A stretch of DNA of 64,000 nt, taken from Bimastos eiseni (Eukaryota; Annelida; Clitellata; Crassiclitellata; Lumbricidae). Location: assembly GCA_959347315.1 (NCBI GenBank), contig OY365814.1, positions 28,914,402 through 28,978,401 of the forward strand, written 5' to 3'. This document shows, piece by piece, positions 46,801 through 58,099 of this stretch. The notes beneath the pieces were generated by a model. That model was given only the letters and a program-made list of their open reading frames with translations, was not told where the DNA came from and did no database searches. The position numbers and the translations under genes were made by a program. How positions within the stretch are numbered: the first letter of the stretch is position 1; the number at the start of each line of letters is the position of its first letter.

Positions 46801-47690
46801 CTCTACCCATTCACCTACTAATTCACCCTAACCCATCCACTCGCCCATCCACCCACTCACTCACTCGATCACCAACCCATCCAATGCTTCATTCACTCAT
46901 CCACTCATTCCCTCACTCGCTCGTTCGCTCAATCAATCAGTCAATCAGCCAGTCAATCAGTCAATCAGCCAGCCAGTCAGTCAGTCAGTCAGTCAGTCAG
47001 TCAGTCGGTCAATCAACCAACCAATAAATCAATAAATAAATAAATCAATCAATCAACTAACCAGCCAATCAAACAAAATATGTGTACTAAAATCGTGCAC
47101 GCATGAATTCACTCATCCAGATAACATGTATGGCGTGCCTTAAAGATACATCGAAGTGTCTTACATTTACGGTAGGCATACATTATATTACATTATATTA
47201 CATTGCTTTACGTCACATCGCTTTACACACCATTTCATGACCACAATGATACAGTTAGAAAAATATTTTTGACAGGTCAACATTAGGATTCTACAAGTAG
47301 GTCTAATATTCGGACTGATAGATATAGGCCGATCTATAAGCAGAGATGAAACGTCTTTTGCCTATATGCAGAGGGCGAAGATTTAGGGGGGTCAAGAGGG
47401 GAAGGTCATCTTCAAGTGGAGGAGACGGAGCTGCTTATATTCCACCCAATATTTCATAAACATTTCATGAATATTATAAATTAACATATGACTGTAGTGT
47501 TTCTAACTGTTAATTCTTTATCACAATTAAAATGTGTTTGAGAATTGAATTTTTAACCCCCAAACCAAGAGCCAAGTCTACGCATATATGCCTAAATGAT
47601 AATTTTGAAACATACATTTTAGAAATGTAGAAATACACGAATAAACGTAATCAGAGTACTGTAAAAAAATAATGGCCCTAGTCGTGATGG
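43887..47690. other. Intergenic DNA between CHCHD2/10 and the LRR gene
   Basis: No gene is supported. A GC-richer block at 44330-44860 has a short hairpin-like ATGAGAACGACGGTCTCACG and no open frame. TAGGCCTA palindromes cluster at 45390-45970. A tetranucleotide repeat occupies 46790-47060. The LRR 3' UTR must begin just below 47691. Confidence 0.55.
46790..47062 (+). repeat. CACT/TCAA/CAGT tetranucleotide repeat
   Basis: The run goes from CCATCCACTC words through AATCAATCAGTCAGTCAGTC to AATAAATAAATCAATC. It is the source of a low-complexity Ser/Gln/Pro frame that is not a gene. Confidence 0.85.
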
Positions 47691-50450
47691 TTAGTCTTCC
47701 GGTGACGATGATTTTTCCTCAGCAGGTGGTTCTTCTTCATCCGTCGCTTTGATTGCTCTGTCGTCGAACTGCGGCGGAATTTCTTCAGCCTCTGCCAGTT
47801 CAGTTAACTCGTTTCCATCCTCTGGAGAATCTTTTCTTCCCTCTCCTTCTCCTCCTTCTCCTCCTTCTCCTCCTTCTCCTCCTTCTCCTCCTTCTCCTCC
47901 TTCTCCTCCTTCTCCTCCTTCTCCTCCTTCTCCTCCTCCTTCCTCTTCTACGATCGTTCGTCTCATCCTTGTCTCAGTCGCAGAAGGTCTTGTTCCGTTT
48001 GTGACATCATGCGAAACGCTTCCCGAATCTTCGACCAGCGCCGATTCGCTCTGCTGCACCGTTGATGCCTTCGCTGGGGCCCTACCACCACGCCTTCGTC
48101 CCTTCGTCGACGCGGATCTCTTGGTCGCAACTTCCTCGAGCTGCTTGGAGGGTCTGGCACGCGGCTCTCGCGACTTATAGGACGACTGCTGACTGTATTC
48201 GACCTTCGCCTTCTGCCGAAGCGCCTCGAAGGAACTGGGGAACTGCAGGATCTTATTGTCGGACACGTTGACCTCCCTTATGTTTGGGCACTTGGCGAGA
48301 CTCTCCGGAAGGGCGTTGATGATGTTGTCGGATACGTTCAGCTGGACGAGGCCCTTCATCTTTAGTCCGATGTCCTTTGGCAGTTCCGCCAGGTCGTTGG
48401 AGGAGGCCGTCACCACCTGGAGACGATACAAGTAGGGAAAGTTGGTCGGAAATGCGTCGATGTGGTTTTTGGCAACGTTGAGTATTAGCAGAGAGGCAAG
48501 AACGTCGATCTTGTCCTTCGGGAACTCCAGCAGCTGGTTGTCAGAGAGGTTCAGGGTGATGAGACGGTTCAGGTCGCCGAAGTCTTCCGGGAGTTCTGAC
48601 AGCTGGTTCCCGGAGACATCGAGGAACTGGAGGTTGCGCAGCGTCGTAAGTTCCGCGGTGAACTCGACGATGCGATTGTGGGAGACATCGAGGTGCTCCA
48701 GTTTGGCAAACGTCTGGAACCGGCTTAGGGACCGGAGACGATTTTCGGAAAGGTTGAGCCGACGGAGGTTGCGCAGCCAGAAGAATCTCTCGGAGAGCGA
48801 TTGGAGGTCATTGCCGGAGAGGTCGAGTGTCGACAGCAGACGAAGGCTTCCGACGGATGGAGGAAACTCGGTGAGTTTCAGCTGAGACAGGTTCAAGGTC
48901 GTCATCCGGAGGACGTGCGATTCGTCGGCCCCGAGTTTGACGAGGAGCGACCCTCTTACGTCTTCCTCTGGCAGGTGGATAGGGTTCCGGGAAACATCGA
49001 GGGAGGTGACGCCCTTCGGAACGATTAGTCCATTCAACTGGTTCCCAGCGAGCCCCAGCTCCTGGAGGGAGACGAGCAAGTCGAGTGTTTTCGGGAGTGC
49101 AGCGATCTGATTATCGTTCAACCGCAGCACCTCTAGGCTCCGAAACCTGCGCAGATCGCCCGTCAGGTTCTCCAACCGATTATACGACGCGTCTACGGTC
49201 AGGAGTATTTGATCGAGTCCCAGACTTTCAGGGATGAACGCGATGCCGTTGTAAGAGACGTTCAGACGTCGCAGGGACCGTATTCTTCCTATGGCATCTG
49301 GAATCTCCGTCAGACGGTTGTGGGAGGTGTCGAGCGAGACAAGGGTTCTTAGGGCGTCGACCGTCTCGGGAATGACGTCGATCTCGTTGTGAGACAGGTC
49401 GATCTCCTCGCAGAAGATCAGTCGAGCAATCTGGGGAACCACCTCCAATCGATTCTCCGATAGGTTAACCTTGGTCAGGCAATCGAGCTCTTCGAAGCTG
49501 TTTGGGAGCTCCTGGATCTGGTTGAAGGACAGATCGAGGACCGACAGTTTCCGGAACTGGCCGAATTCCTCCGGAAGCTGATATAACTCGTTGTTGGAAG
49601 CGTACAGTTCGCAAAGGCAGAACTGGAGTTTGCAGATCTCCGGCGGGAGGGTGCGAAGACGATTGAAGGACACGTTTAGCCATTCCAGGTAGCGGAGCGA
49701 TCCGATCTCCGGTAGCAGCTCAGCGATGTTATTATGAGCCACATCGAGCCTCACCAGTCGAGTGAGACATTCGAGCCCCTGGGGTAGAACCTCAAGACTG
49801 TTATATGACGCATCGATGACGTGTATAGAAGGGTTCTTAATGGAAACGGGCGGAAGTTGCGTCAGCTTGTTATGAGAAACGTTCAGGGACATTGGAAGCT
49901 TATAGATGTTCTTTTTCAGAGACTTGATTAGGTTGTTGGAGAGGTCAAGGGTCGTCAGGCTCTTTGCCGTCCCCAGTCGAGCTGGAATCGTCTTGAGGCG
50001 ATTACCGGAAGCGTGGACCTCGGTCAGTGCAGAGGCCTTGTGGATCGTCGCGGGCAGGGCTCGAAGGCTGTTGCCGGATACGTCAAGACTGGTCAGCGAT
50101 TTGAGTCTGGACAGCGACGGCGGGAGTTTGGACATGGCATTGTTGCTGAGGTCGATGTGCTCGAGTCTCTGAAGGGCGGAGATGGATCGTGGAAGGATCT
50201 TGATCCGGTTGTTCTGGGCGTCCAGACGGCGGGTGAAGTTCATCAGTTCCTCGTTCTTGTAGACCTCGACCGGAAGTGCCTTGCTGCTCGTCGTCGAGAA
50301 GTTCAGCTCGAAGAGGTTTCCAGAGGGACCCTGAGGGCGGGTGACGACGTGGCGCTTGACGTGGAAAGGCAAGGCGACCACCTTGCTTCCAGGTCCGATC
50401 GGAGGAGGGGGCTTCTCCTCCTTCTTCTTCATCCGCATTCGAGAACTCAT
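47691..50450 (-). CDS. Leucine-rich-repeat protein (about 29 LRRs) with Gly/Glu-repeat tail
   Basis: One uninterrupted coding exon of 2760 nt encodes 919 aa. Residues 1-20 are basic and proline-rich. About 29 repeats of roughly 23 aa follow from residue 70 to 740, with the SHOC2/Ras-group and LAP-type consensus LxxLDVSxNxLxxLPxxIxxLxx. One repeat is irregular near VSRNPIHLPEEDVRG. The tail has a basic Ser/Arg/Lys segment (KGRRRGGRAPAK), then a (GGE)n tract, then an acidic end. There is no signal peptide or membrane segment, so it is probably a cytosolic scaffold. The architecture resembles LRRD1 and SHOC2-like proteins, but I do not recognise a specific orthologue. The ATG at 50450 is chosen because the open frame upstream lacks an ATG and meets a likely acceptor (TTGCAG|GAGG at 50466-50471), implying a 5' UTR intron. 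Base composition is visibly GC-richer than its surroundings. X-box motifs lie about 1.2-1.35 kb upstream. Confidence 0.92.
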   Translation of the reverse strand: MSSRMRMKKKEEKPPPPIGPGSKVVALPFHVKRHVVTRPQGPSGNLFELNFSTTSSKALPVEVYKNEELMNFTRRLDAQNNRIKILPRSISALQRLEHIDLSNNAMSKLPPSLSRLKSLTSLDVSGNSLRALPATIHKASALTEVHASGNRLKTIPARLGTAKSLTTLDLSNNLIKSLKKNIYKLPMSLNVSHNKLTQLPPVSIKNPSIHVIDASYNSLEVLPQGLECLTRLVRLDVAHNNIAELLPEIGSLRYLEWLNVSFNRLRTLPPEICKLQFCLCELYASNNELYQLPEEFGQFRKLSVLDLSFNQIQELPNSFEELDCLTKVNLSENRLEVVPQIARLIFCEEIDLSHNEIDVIPETVDALRTLVSLDTSHNRLTEIPDAIGRIRSLRRLNVSYNGIAFIPESLGLDQILLTVDASYNRLENLTGDLRRFRSLEVLRLNDNQIAALPKTLDLLVSLQELGLAGNQLNGLIVPKGVTSLDVSRNPIHLPEEDVRGSLLVKLGADESHVLRMTTLNLSQLKLTEFPPSVGSLRLLSTLDLSGNDLQSLSERFFWLRNLRRLNLSENRLRSLSRFQTFAKLEHLDVSHNRIVEFTAELTTLRNLQFLDVSGNQLSELPEDFGDLNRLITLNLSDNQLLEFPKDKIDVLASLLILNVAKNHIDAFPTNFPYLYRLQVVTASSNDLAELPKDIGLKMKGLVQLNVSDNIINALPESLAKCPNIREVNVSDNKILQFPSSFEALRQKAKVEYSQQSSYKSREPRARPSKQLEEVATKRSASTKGRRRGGRAPAKASTVQQSESALVEDSGSVSHDVTNGTRPSATETRMRRTIVEEEGGGEGGEGGEGGEGGEGGEGGEGGEGGEGGEGEGRKDSPEDGNELTELAEAEEIPPQFDDRAIKATDEEEPPAEEKSSSPED
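47844..47938 (-). repeat. In-frame CTCCTT repeat within the LRR gene
   Basis: About 95 bp of CTCCTTCTC (plus strand) encode the (GGE)n tract of the LRR protein. Units are multiples of three, so length changes keep the frame. Confidence 0.9.
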
Positions 50451-51633
50451 TCTCCAATGCGCCTCCTGCAATGTTTCAATGCTGATCAGATCAAGAGTGA
50501 AACAATGTGTTGTGTCTCGTGCTGTGTGAGACTATTGAAGGCTACGTACATGTACCTATATTATGTATTATATATGTATGCGAGTACGTAGGTGTGTATG
50601 TATGCATGTATGTGTGTATATATGTATATATGTATGTATGCATGTATGTATGTATGTATGTATGTGTATATGTATGTATGTAAGTAAATGACTACATATC
50701 TATAAGTGTTTGGCTGTATACTATGAGTAAATGACTGCATGTAGATTAAAAGTATGTGGCCACAAATGTAGTAACATGTTTATGTCTACACACTCTAGCA
50801 TGTATGACTGCAGACTTTAAGTAAATTAAGCAAATGGCTGCAGACCATAGGTATGTGATTAACATAGAGACTACAAGTATATGACTCTAGACTATAACTA
50901 AATGACTACAGGACCATAAGTAAATGACTACAGACTAGAAGTAAGTCTGAACATGTCCTTAAGCTGTCGAATGAGGCCTCGGTCAGGCTCATGCACTGCA
51001 GGCACAGCTAACCTGCATGAGGAAACACCGACTTTGCCGACGACGACCTGCGCTATAATTATGTAAATAGAATTTTGTTAGAGCAATTTTTATCGTTGTT
51101 AGATTGATCTCGTCTCTGCCTATTTGCACATTGTGTCCGTTGGCCTAGTATTCGGAAACCGAAGGCTTACAGCACTGTTCTTTTTTCTGTTTAGCTTTAT
51201 GTTGAGTCGTGAACACCTCTGAATGAGTGGCGCTATATAAGTGCTCCAGTACATCACATTACCGTAATTGTACAGTCTACAAGGTTCACTAATAGAAAGA
51301 CCTACAATTTACTCTGTTAAGGTCCTTATAGTCTTATTCGATTACAGTACTGCAGTCTTACATATTGGGCTACACTTTCACAGGCTGGCTGTGCTTACGT
51401 TCTAATAATTATCTTTCTGTAATTAGGCCTAACGGTCGAACGAAGTAACGGTGGTCATTTAGCCCTAAAGTTAACATTTATTATAGTCTCATTATGGGTG
51501 ACAAAACACCGACAGCATCTCTTTCACATACCTGTTATCTGCAGTTGAGTTTATCTCAGATCAACTCCGAAAACATCAAGCTGTATTTCAACGCGAGGTT
51601 ACTGCCCTAAGGCTTAGCAACGACTACAGTTCA

Positions 51634-51646
51634 GTTACAAGGCAAC
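51634..51646. promoter_or_regulatory. Second X-box-like RFX site upstream of the LRR gene
   Basis: GTTACAAGGCAAC has a perfect GGCAAC half and a GTTAC partner half. It lies 145 bp from the stronger motif at 51791, on the side nearer the LRR gene. Confidence 0.3.
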
Positions 51647-51790
51647 GCTGTCAAATGCCTACGGAGGATCAGCATAAGAAACAGCTGTTAAATTGCGTTG
51701 CACACCTGTGCGCGTCTGTCCGGATGATGTCCGACCTGAATGCGGTCCGGCTGTCGGGATTTACAACCGTCAACGTCACTGAGTCGACGC

Positions 51791-51804
51791 GTCTCCATAG
51801 CAAC
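51791..51804. promoter_or_regulatory. X-box-like RFX site upstream of the LRR gene
   Basis: GTCTCCATAGCAAC has the two half-sites with an AT spacer of the 14-bp RFX X-box. It is 1.35 kb upstream of the LRR start codon. Because a 5' UTR intron is likely, it may sit close to the transcription start. Confidence 0.4.
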
Positions 51805-52028
51805 GCGTACCGACCAACGACACTTGAGTCGAAGTGCGGCTTGTCTTGATCTCTAGCGAGCTTAGGATTTGACCGATATTGAATTACACGACACGTTCAT
51901 AATATATATACCGTATATACATACACACGGAGCTATACACACACACCACACATATATATATATATATATTATGTTCATGTCTTTGTACATATATACACGC
52001 CGATAAATATTTACATGATACTTATATG

Positions 52029-52089
<61 letters not shown>

Positions 52090-52635
52090 TATATGTAGCA
52101 TTAGATCATTGGTTGCAATTGAGTGCTCTTTGTCATGTCTGTTAAGTGCTGTTACTCGTTCGGATAAGGTTGACAGGTGCCGAACACTCGCGCAACACGA
52201 ACCTGTCATGGTTGTTATATATGTGCGGCTGCGTTCGTCGAAGACAATTAGGTGCCATGTCTAATCAGCTAAGATTGATTGCGGAAAGAAAAGAAATCAG
52301 ACCCCGGATGTAGATTACTGGGAGGCGGTCGATCTTCCGTTCATCGTCTCTCCGGCAAAACACAATGAATCGTCTTCATTGCACGATTTAAGTTTATTCT
52401 GAGTTTCAACGGCCTCAGTGACGCAGACGAATTTGCTGTTTATACAGCGCTACTACATAGCGCCCTAACAACCCCACTGCCTTCTGCTTGTGTGCTGCTG
52501 TCACGTTTACTGTTTGTAATTAGAAGTTATGTTATCGTCGCTTGCCTTATTGCGTTTCTGATGCACGTGTGTCGATCAACAAAAGGATTGCCATCAAAGA
52601 CGCTAGATATAATATACTTCCACTCCCACTTCCAC

Positions 52636-52860
52636 TACTGTACTACTACAACTACTACTTCCACTAATAGTAATAATGATGATAACAACAACAACAATAA
52701 AGAATGATGCAATTGGTAACAGAGCCGATAATGATGATGACGACGATGACGCTGATGATGAAGAAAATAATAACAATAAAAATGATGATGATGATGTCGA
52801 TAATAATAATAATAACAATAGTTATTATTATTATTATTATCATCATCATCATTATTATTA

Positions 52861-52928
<68 letters not shown>
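52636..52928. repeat. (ATT)n/(GAT)n trinucleotide block
   Basis: It starts with ACTACT and GATGATGAC words and ends in about 24 TTA units. Open frames of Asn, Ile, Asp or Tyr on both strands are products of the repeat. Confidence 0.9.
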
Positions 52929-52929
<1 letters not shown>

Positions 52930-53097
52930 CGCGGTACCTTTGCGACATTGGATTTCAACGACATATATGGGTCGTTCCTAACGTTTTCTTTAAAATTAAA
53001 AAAATAATAAAAATAATGTGTTCAGATTCAGTCCGTGAACGGCACGAGCACAGTAGCCTCACTGTCGTTCAACAATCACTGCTACTTTTGTAATCGT

Positions 53098-53150
53098 CAT
53101 CTGACATTTATAGAGCGCCACTTCAGAAAAGCTCATCAGTGGTGCTCTCG
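53098..53150 (-). repeat. LINE/SINE tail copy, reversed
   Basis: CTGACATTTATAGAGCGCCA, then CTTCAGAAAAGCTCATCAGT and GGTGCTCTCG, is a diverged complement of the shared tail. The 80-aa frame over it is therefore not considered a gene. Confidence 0.45.
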
Positions 53151-53319
53151 ACCCGAATCGGCGAAATCCCTGTCAAATAATGACGACTTCAGGCATTTGC
53201 GAAACTGTGTAAGGGACAAACTGAGGACAAGCGAGTCTCTGTTCTCAAGAACGGCCATCCCTCGAGCGGCCGGGTAATTCAAGGCGCCAGTGGTGACTAT
53301 ATATATATATATATATATC

Positions 53320-53350
<31 letters not shown>

Positions 53351-54520
53351 CGAAGTCATTTCAGTGATTCGGCTCCATCCCTCCCCTGCTGTGGGGATAA
53401 TAATTACCGTTCTCAATCACATCAGAAACTCTGTCTGGATGACCTTTTTATGCATGGGGGGGAGGTTTCTTTGAAGTTTTTGTTTAATTAGAGTCGGCGA
53501 TTGTGTTTCCCAGGCGACGAGAGACAGAGAGCCATGTCATTATGGATCTCATATATTATTAACATTTCCTATTATTACATGTATACGTGGTCTTTTTTTC
53601 GTTGTTTCTCTCATCTGGATCATTCTATCCTCGTCGGAATGAGAATTCCGTGTGGGTTTCAACGAACTCGTGGATCTCCTATTAGCATCGTTCGTCAAGG
53701 GTGGGGACAGCTGCTACCATCTCTGTTCAGTGTGGGTCTGCAGTTCGTGCAAATCCGGGGAGTCTTTATTGGGCGGGGAGTGTGAGTGTATCCATGACTA
53801 GTTTCGGATTAACGACACAGTGTGATAAAAAGGTCATTTTTGTCGCACTTATTCTTTTTCCAGGCTTCCGACTGGTACTACCGAAATGCGGAGTTTGGAC
53901 CCAATGGGGCTTGCGATTTTACGCGAGGGGCTCTCCTCTCCAGACGTCTGCTTTATGTTCAGAGGCGGCGATCTCGTTTGAGAGGTGGGGGACACCCAAT
54001 GAGAGGGGTAGGAAATGTGGGGTGGGAAGACGTGTTCCATAACGTGTTCCATCTCTGTAAAAGGTGAGGGAAACTTGTTCCTTCGACCCCCTTTCGGGTT
54101 CGCCGCCACGTTTATGTTCAAAGATCATTATACATGTGACGGATTGTGCGTTAGACAAAGCTTACAGAAAGAATACAGAGAGTCTTAATAATATATTGTG
54201 TTTCTCTGCGTTCGTATTTTCGTAATGATGAGTCGCGAGGGGCCTGACCAATTCACACCGCTGCATATATTCAACAGCTGATCCGACGCCTACATGTAGG
54301 GCATATGCAGCAATACATATGCATCCAGCCCTAGGGATCTTCAACATGTTTCGCATACGCTGAGGGGAGGGAGGCCCCCGGGTGATGGGATTAAGAGTAT
54401 TTCGCGTTAGTAGTCTTATAGTTTCTTAGAGCATTAGGGATCTTTCTACCTCGTGCGTTAAGGATAATAGCAATAATAAAAATAAGAATAGTAATAAGAA
54501 TAATGATAATAATAATAATA

Positions 54521-54551
<31 letters not shown>

Positions 54552-54617
54552 CATTAATAATAATAATAATAATAATAATAAGGATTATAATAATATTCTA
54601 ATTATTATTATTAATAT

Positions 54618-54667
<50 letters not shown>

Positions 54668-54758
54668 TGTCGTTTCAGAAAGCCTTCTCTCGCTCTCTCT
54701 CTCTCCGGGGATTAGCTTTATCAACCCCAGGGGTCAGTATTTACCTCAGGTAAAAAGA

Positions 54759-54794
<36 letters not shown>

Positions 54795-54904
54795 GAGAGG
54801 GTAATAACAGGCAATGCAAATAGGTAGCAATCTCCCAATCACATCTCTTTACTCCTGTTGCAGTCGAAACCGCACACAGTCACTTAAGTCTGTCTCAATG
54901 AACT

Positions 54905-54953
54905 GGGGGAGGGGGGAGGGGGGAGGGGGAGGGGGGAGGGGGGGGAGGGGGGT
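54905..54953 (+). repeat. G-run block (G-quadruplex candidate)
   Basis: Consecutive runs of 5-8 G separated by single A, seven or more runs within about 49 bp. Four or more runs of three G with short loops is the standard quadruplex pattern. Confidence 0.85.
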
Positions 54954-55450
54954 GGTGCAAAATCTCAGCATCAACAGGTGACCAACGTGAGATCAGCTGT
55001 CACCTTCAGCGTTTACCCGTCGTCCTTCAAGTTGGAAGCTCCGTATATGTTGTGGATACCTCAGACTGGGACAATCGGAAGACTGGACACTGAATGACGA
55101 TTGCGCTTAAAAAGTAATGAAATTAAAGATTAACGAGTTTGTATTTATATTCGATTATTTACGAATAAAAAATATTTTTATTGAAATCTGTTGAAAAATA
55201 AATTTAAAAATAGGAGAAATAACAATCATAACAATAAAAACAGTAATAGATGCAGACCGGAAACTTATGGATTTCCATTGGCTGATATAATATTATGAAC
55301 AAACGGATGTCCAATCAAGTATTCCGATAAATGTCATCCGTTGAATACGTATCAGATCCACAGTTGCAGCCGACACATCTGACTTCGAGACGATGGGGTA
55401 GGCGAGAGTCCGCGTTGATTTTCGGTATAATATTCAATGAAGGATCGAGT

Positions 55451-55668
55451 GTGTGTGTGTGTGTGTGAGTGTGTGTGTGTGTGTGTGTGAGTGTGTGAGT
55501 GAGTGTGTGTGTGAGTGTGTGTGTGAGTGTGTGTGTGTGTGAGTGTGTGAGTGTGTGTGTGTGAGTGTGTGTGAGTGTGTGTGTGTGAGTGTGTGTGTGA
55601 GTGTGTGTGTGTGAGTGTGTGTGTGAGTGTGTGTGTGAGTGTGTGTGTGAGTGTGTGTGTGTGTGTGA
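55451..55668 (+). repeat. (GT)n microsatellite with periodic GA
   Basis: About 218 bp of GTGTGTGAGTGT-type units. Its complement gives a His/Thr/Ser frame that is not a gene. Confidence 0.9.
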
Positions 55669-55959
55669 ATTAGGAATGCATTGGGTTAACAACGAGCGGA
55701 TGTTGCAATGCCTCTGATTCCCTCAAAAACAATTGCTTCGTATCGATTACCATACGGAGGGTCAATCGGGGTCTTTAAAATATTAAAGTCTGTCCGTCTC
55801 AATGACTCGATCCCAAAAAAGCACTTCTTAGATTGGATCGAAGGCGTAGGGCGAATGATCTGGGTCTCGATCGTGCAACCACGCGTGCACCCGCCTAAAA
55901 ATATGTACACTCACTCATCCACTCTTCCACTGATCCATAAGGAAAACATGATGCGCACC

Positions 55960-56350
55960 CATCCATCCATCCATCCATCCATCCATCCATCCATCCATCC
56001 ATCCATCCATCCATCCATCCATCCATCAATTTACCCATCCATTCATCCATCCATTCACCCATACATCAGTCCATCCATCCACCCGTCCATCAATCCATTC
56101 ATTCACTCTTCAATTCAGCAATCCCCTCAGTCATCCATCCACCCATCGATCTATCGCTCAGTCGATAGATCGATTCATTTTTATTTGTTTATTCATTTAA
56201 TCATTCATTGAATCATTCATTCATTCATTTAGCCAGCTAGCCAGTCATTCGTTCATTCATTCATTCGCTCTTCATTTCCTTCAATTATTTGTTCATTCCT
56301 TCATTCATTCCTTATTTATTTATTTCCTTCATTCCATCATTCGTTCATTC
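55960..56350 (+). repeat. (ATCC)n and degenerate CATT repeats
   Basis: An uninterrupted ATCC run to about 56028 fades into CATTCATT and CATCCATC words. It encodes Ile/His/Pro/Ser frames by chance. Confidence 0.85.
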
Positions 56351-58099
56351 ACCATTCACCCACCCATACAGCGCCTCCGATCCGATGCATCCACTCGAGA
56401 AACTCAACTCACCATCATCATCATCGTCGTCACCCTTAGCAGCAGCAGCAGCAGCAACCGAGAGGTTTTTAGTGCACGGACTGTGCATCCGTCACACACT
56501 GTTACGTCGTCATCGGCAGGTCATCATCCGCTGAACTCAGCATCAGCATCTTCATCCGTTGACATCTCGTTCGGCTCCATCGCCCGCTCAGTTTTTCCCG
56601 AAGACCATGGCATCTAGTGAGCTTCATACTTACTTGAAACTTAGCATCATACGACGTAAAGTGATGTAATGTGATGTAAAGTAAGAGCAGAGGTCCTACG
56701 TAATGTAATGTAAAGCAAGAGAGTAGATCGTACGTAGTGCAACGCAGAGTAAAAGAAAATTTCTAGTTGCAAAGAAAATGGTAATTATTTTTGGATGGTA
56801 GGTAAGGTTAGGATAGTAATGGTGCTGCACGATTAATAAGACGGCGATGGGTAAGGTATTGTGAAGTGACGTAGCGTGATGTAATGTTTGATTTTGTAAG
56901 GTTTTATGTTATGCAAGGCATGCATGGTAAAGTGACGATTTGAAAATGTATAGTAACGACGATCTCGTCCAAGCCTGCGATGTCCCGTTGAGGCGATTCG
57001 GCAATAGTTTCCCTGGGGTAAGCCTAGTGAATCCAGACTTTATTTCCGATACCATTCATTCATTCATTTCATGAAGTTGATATAACTCCCTTCAAAAACA
57101 CGTAGGCTTACTCAGAGGCGCTACCAGCTCAACAACAGCAGCTATAGTTAAACTCTAAACGATTCATTTTTATAGCGCACGTAGCCTGCTTTCAAGGGGC
57201 CGAGTGTGAGTAACTTTTGTATTCAAAGAAAACAGAACTCGCCATTTCATTGGTTCAAACTATTGCCGCTGTGAACGTAAGCGTTATGGTAAATCAAGAC
57301 ATTCTAAAATTTTTCTCGATACAGCCTCTAGCTTCCTTTTGAATTGCCGGAAATGACATAACACTTCCAGCTTTCGGGCGAAACCAAACAATTGGGACAC
57401 CATAAAAAGCTAAAGCTTTTACAAGGTGTGAAAGCTTCCCCTGCAGGGGATGAGTGTTTACAAAACGATCGCAATAGACGCCTATTTGTTCTTTTTTGTC
57501 CTCATTTGTCATTGTTAGTCCTTATTTGTCCTTTTCCACCGTAATTTATTCTTGGTCGTCATTATTAAAACGTAATTGTTCATGCATTATATATATTATT
57601 AGTCCTTCTGGTGACAGCTTGAATAATTTCAGCGCTCGTGAGTGAGCCTGTGCCCCCACGCCTTGCCTTTTGACATAGCGCCTTATAAATTTGGAGATTA
57701 CGATTACGAAATACAGAGTATCTCTTACATCTAAACGGGTCATCCCTAGACAACCCCTCTGACTCGACGTAGTACTTGTGGAAGACCCGATAGCGCTTGC
57801 ACTATAGCTTTAAAATAGCACTCTAGAGATGTCGTGTGTGGAATGCAAATGCGAGTCTTTGTTCTACGAAATGTCATTTTGTCTGTCCTTCTTTTTTTCC
57901 CCATTCACCTTGCCTGAATTCGATTGTCCCTGGCTAGTCCTTCGGCTGTGTAGTAAATTTCGTTATTCCTGCGTCGCATCTCTTGGAAGCTTGTTGTCTA
58001 ATTCGTTATTTGCAATCCTACAGGTCGTTTCATTCGAAAGGGTTTGAACTAGCAGACGGAGCAGCGCCTTGAGAGAAGCGACTTTAGGGTCCAAACGAC

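Larger units (their letters stand above)
50451..53300. other. Upstream side of the LRR gene, microsatellite-rich
   Basis: It holds an ATGT repeat (50585-50690), two X-box-like motifs (51634-51646, 51791-51804), TA runs (51955-51970, 52032-52086) and a long ATT/ATG trinucleotide block (52636-52928). The LRR 5' UTR exon is probably here but I cannot place it. Confidence 0.55.
53290..58080. other. Gene-poor region rich in simple repeats
   Basis: No gene is supported. Contents: TA runs (53298-53346), AAT blocks (54470-54793), a G-run block (54905-54953), a GTGTGAGTGT block (55451-55668), an ATCC repeat (55960-56030) with degenerate CATT repeats to 56350, a short CAG run (56440-56457) and reversed LINE/SINE tails near 57060-57210. 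Confidence 0.6.

Noticed and set aside
47749..48180. Ser/Pro-rich and poly-Leu plus-strand frames opposite the LRR gene
   Set aside because: They are antisense products of the CTCCTT repeat and the LRR coding sequence.
52635..53093. Poly-Asn, poly-Ile and poly-Tyr frames on both strands
   Set aside because: Translations of the ATT/GAT trinucleotide block.
55315..55692. His/Thr/Ser-rich 125-aa frame
   Set aside because: Complement of the GTGTGAGTGT microsatellite.
56440..56640. Possible N-terminal exon (MPWSSGKTERAMEPNEMSTD on the minus strand)
   Set aside because: It stops after about 30 codons without a convincing donor, and no downstream exon could be found.
57294..57512. 72-aa minus-strand frame with LVKALAFYGVPIVWF
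   Set aside because: Looks protein-like, but no family, splice context or neighbouring exon supports it.
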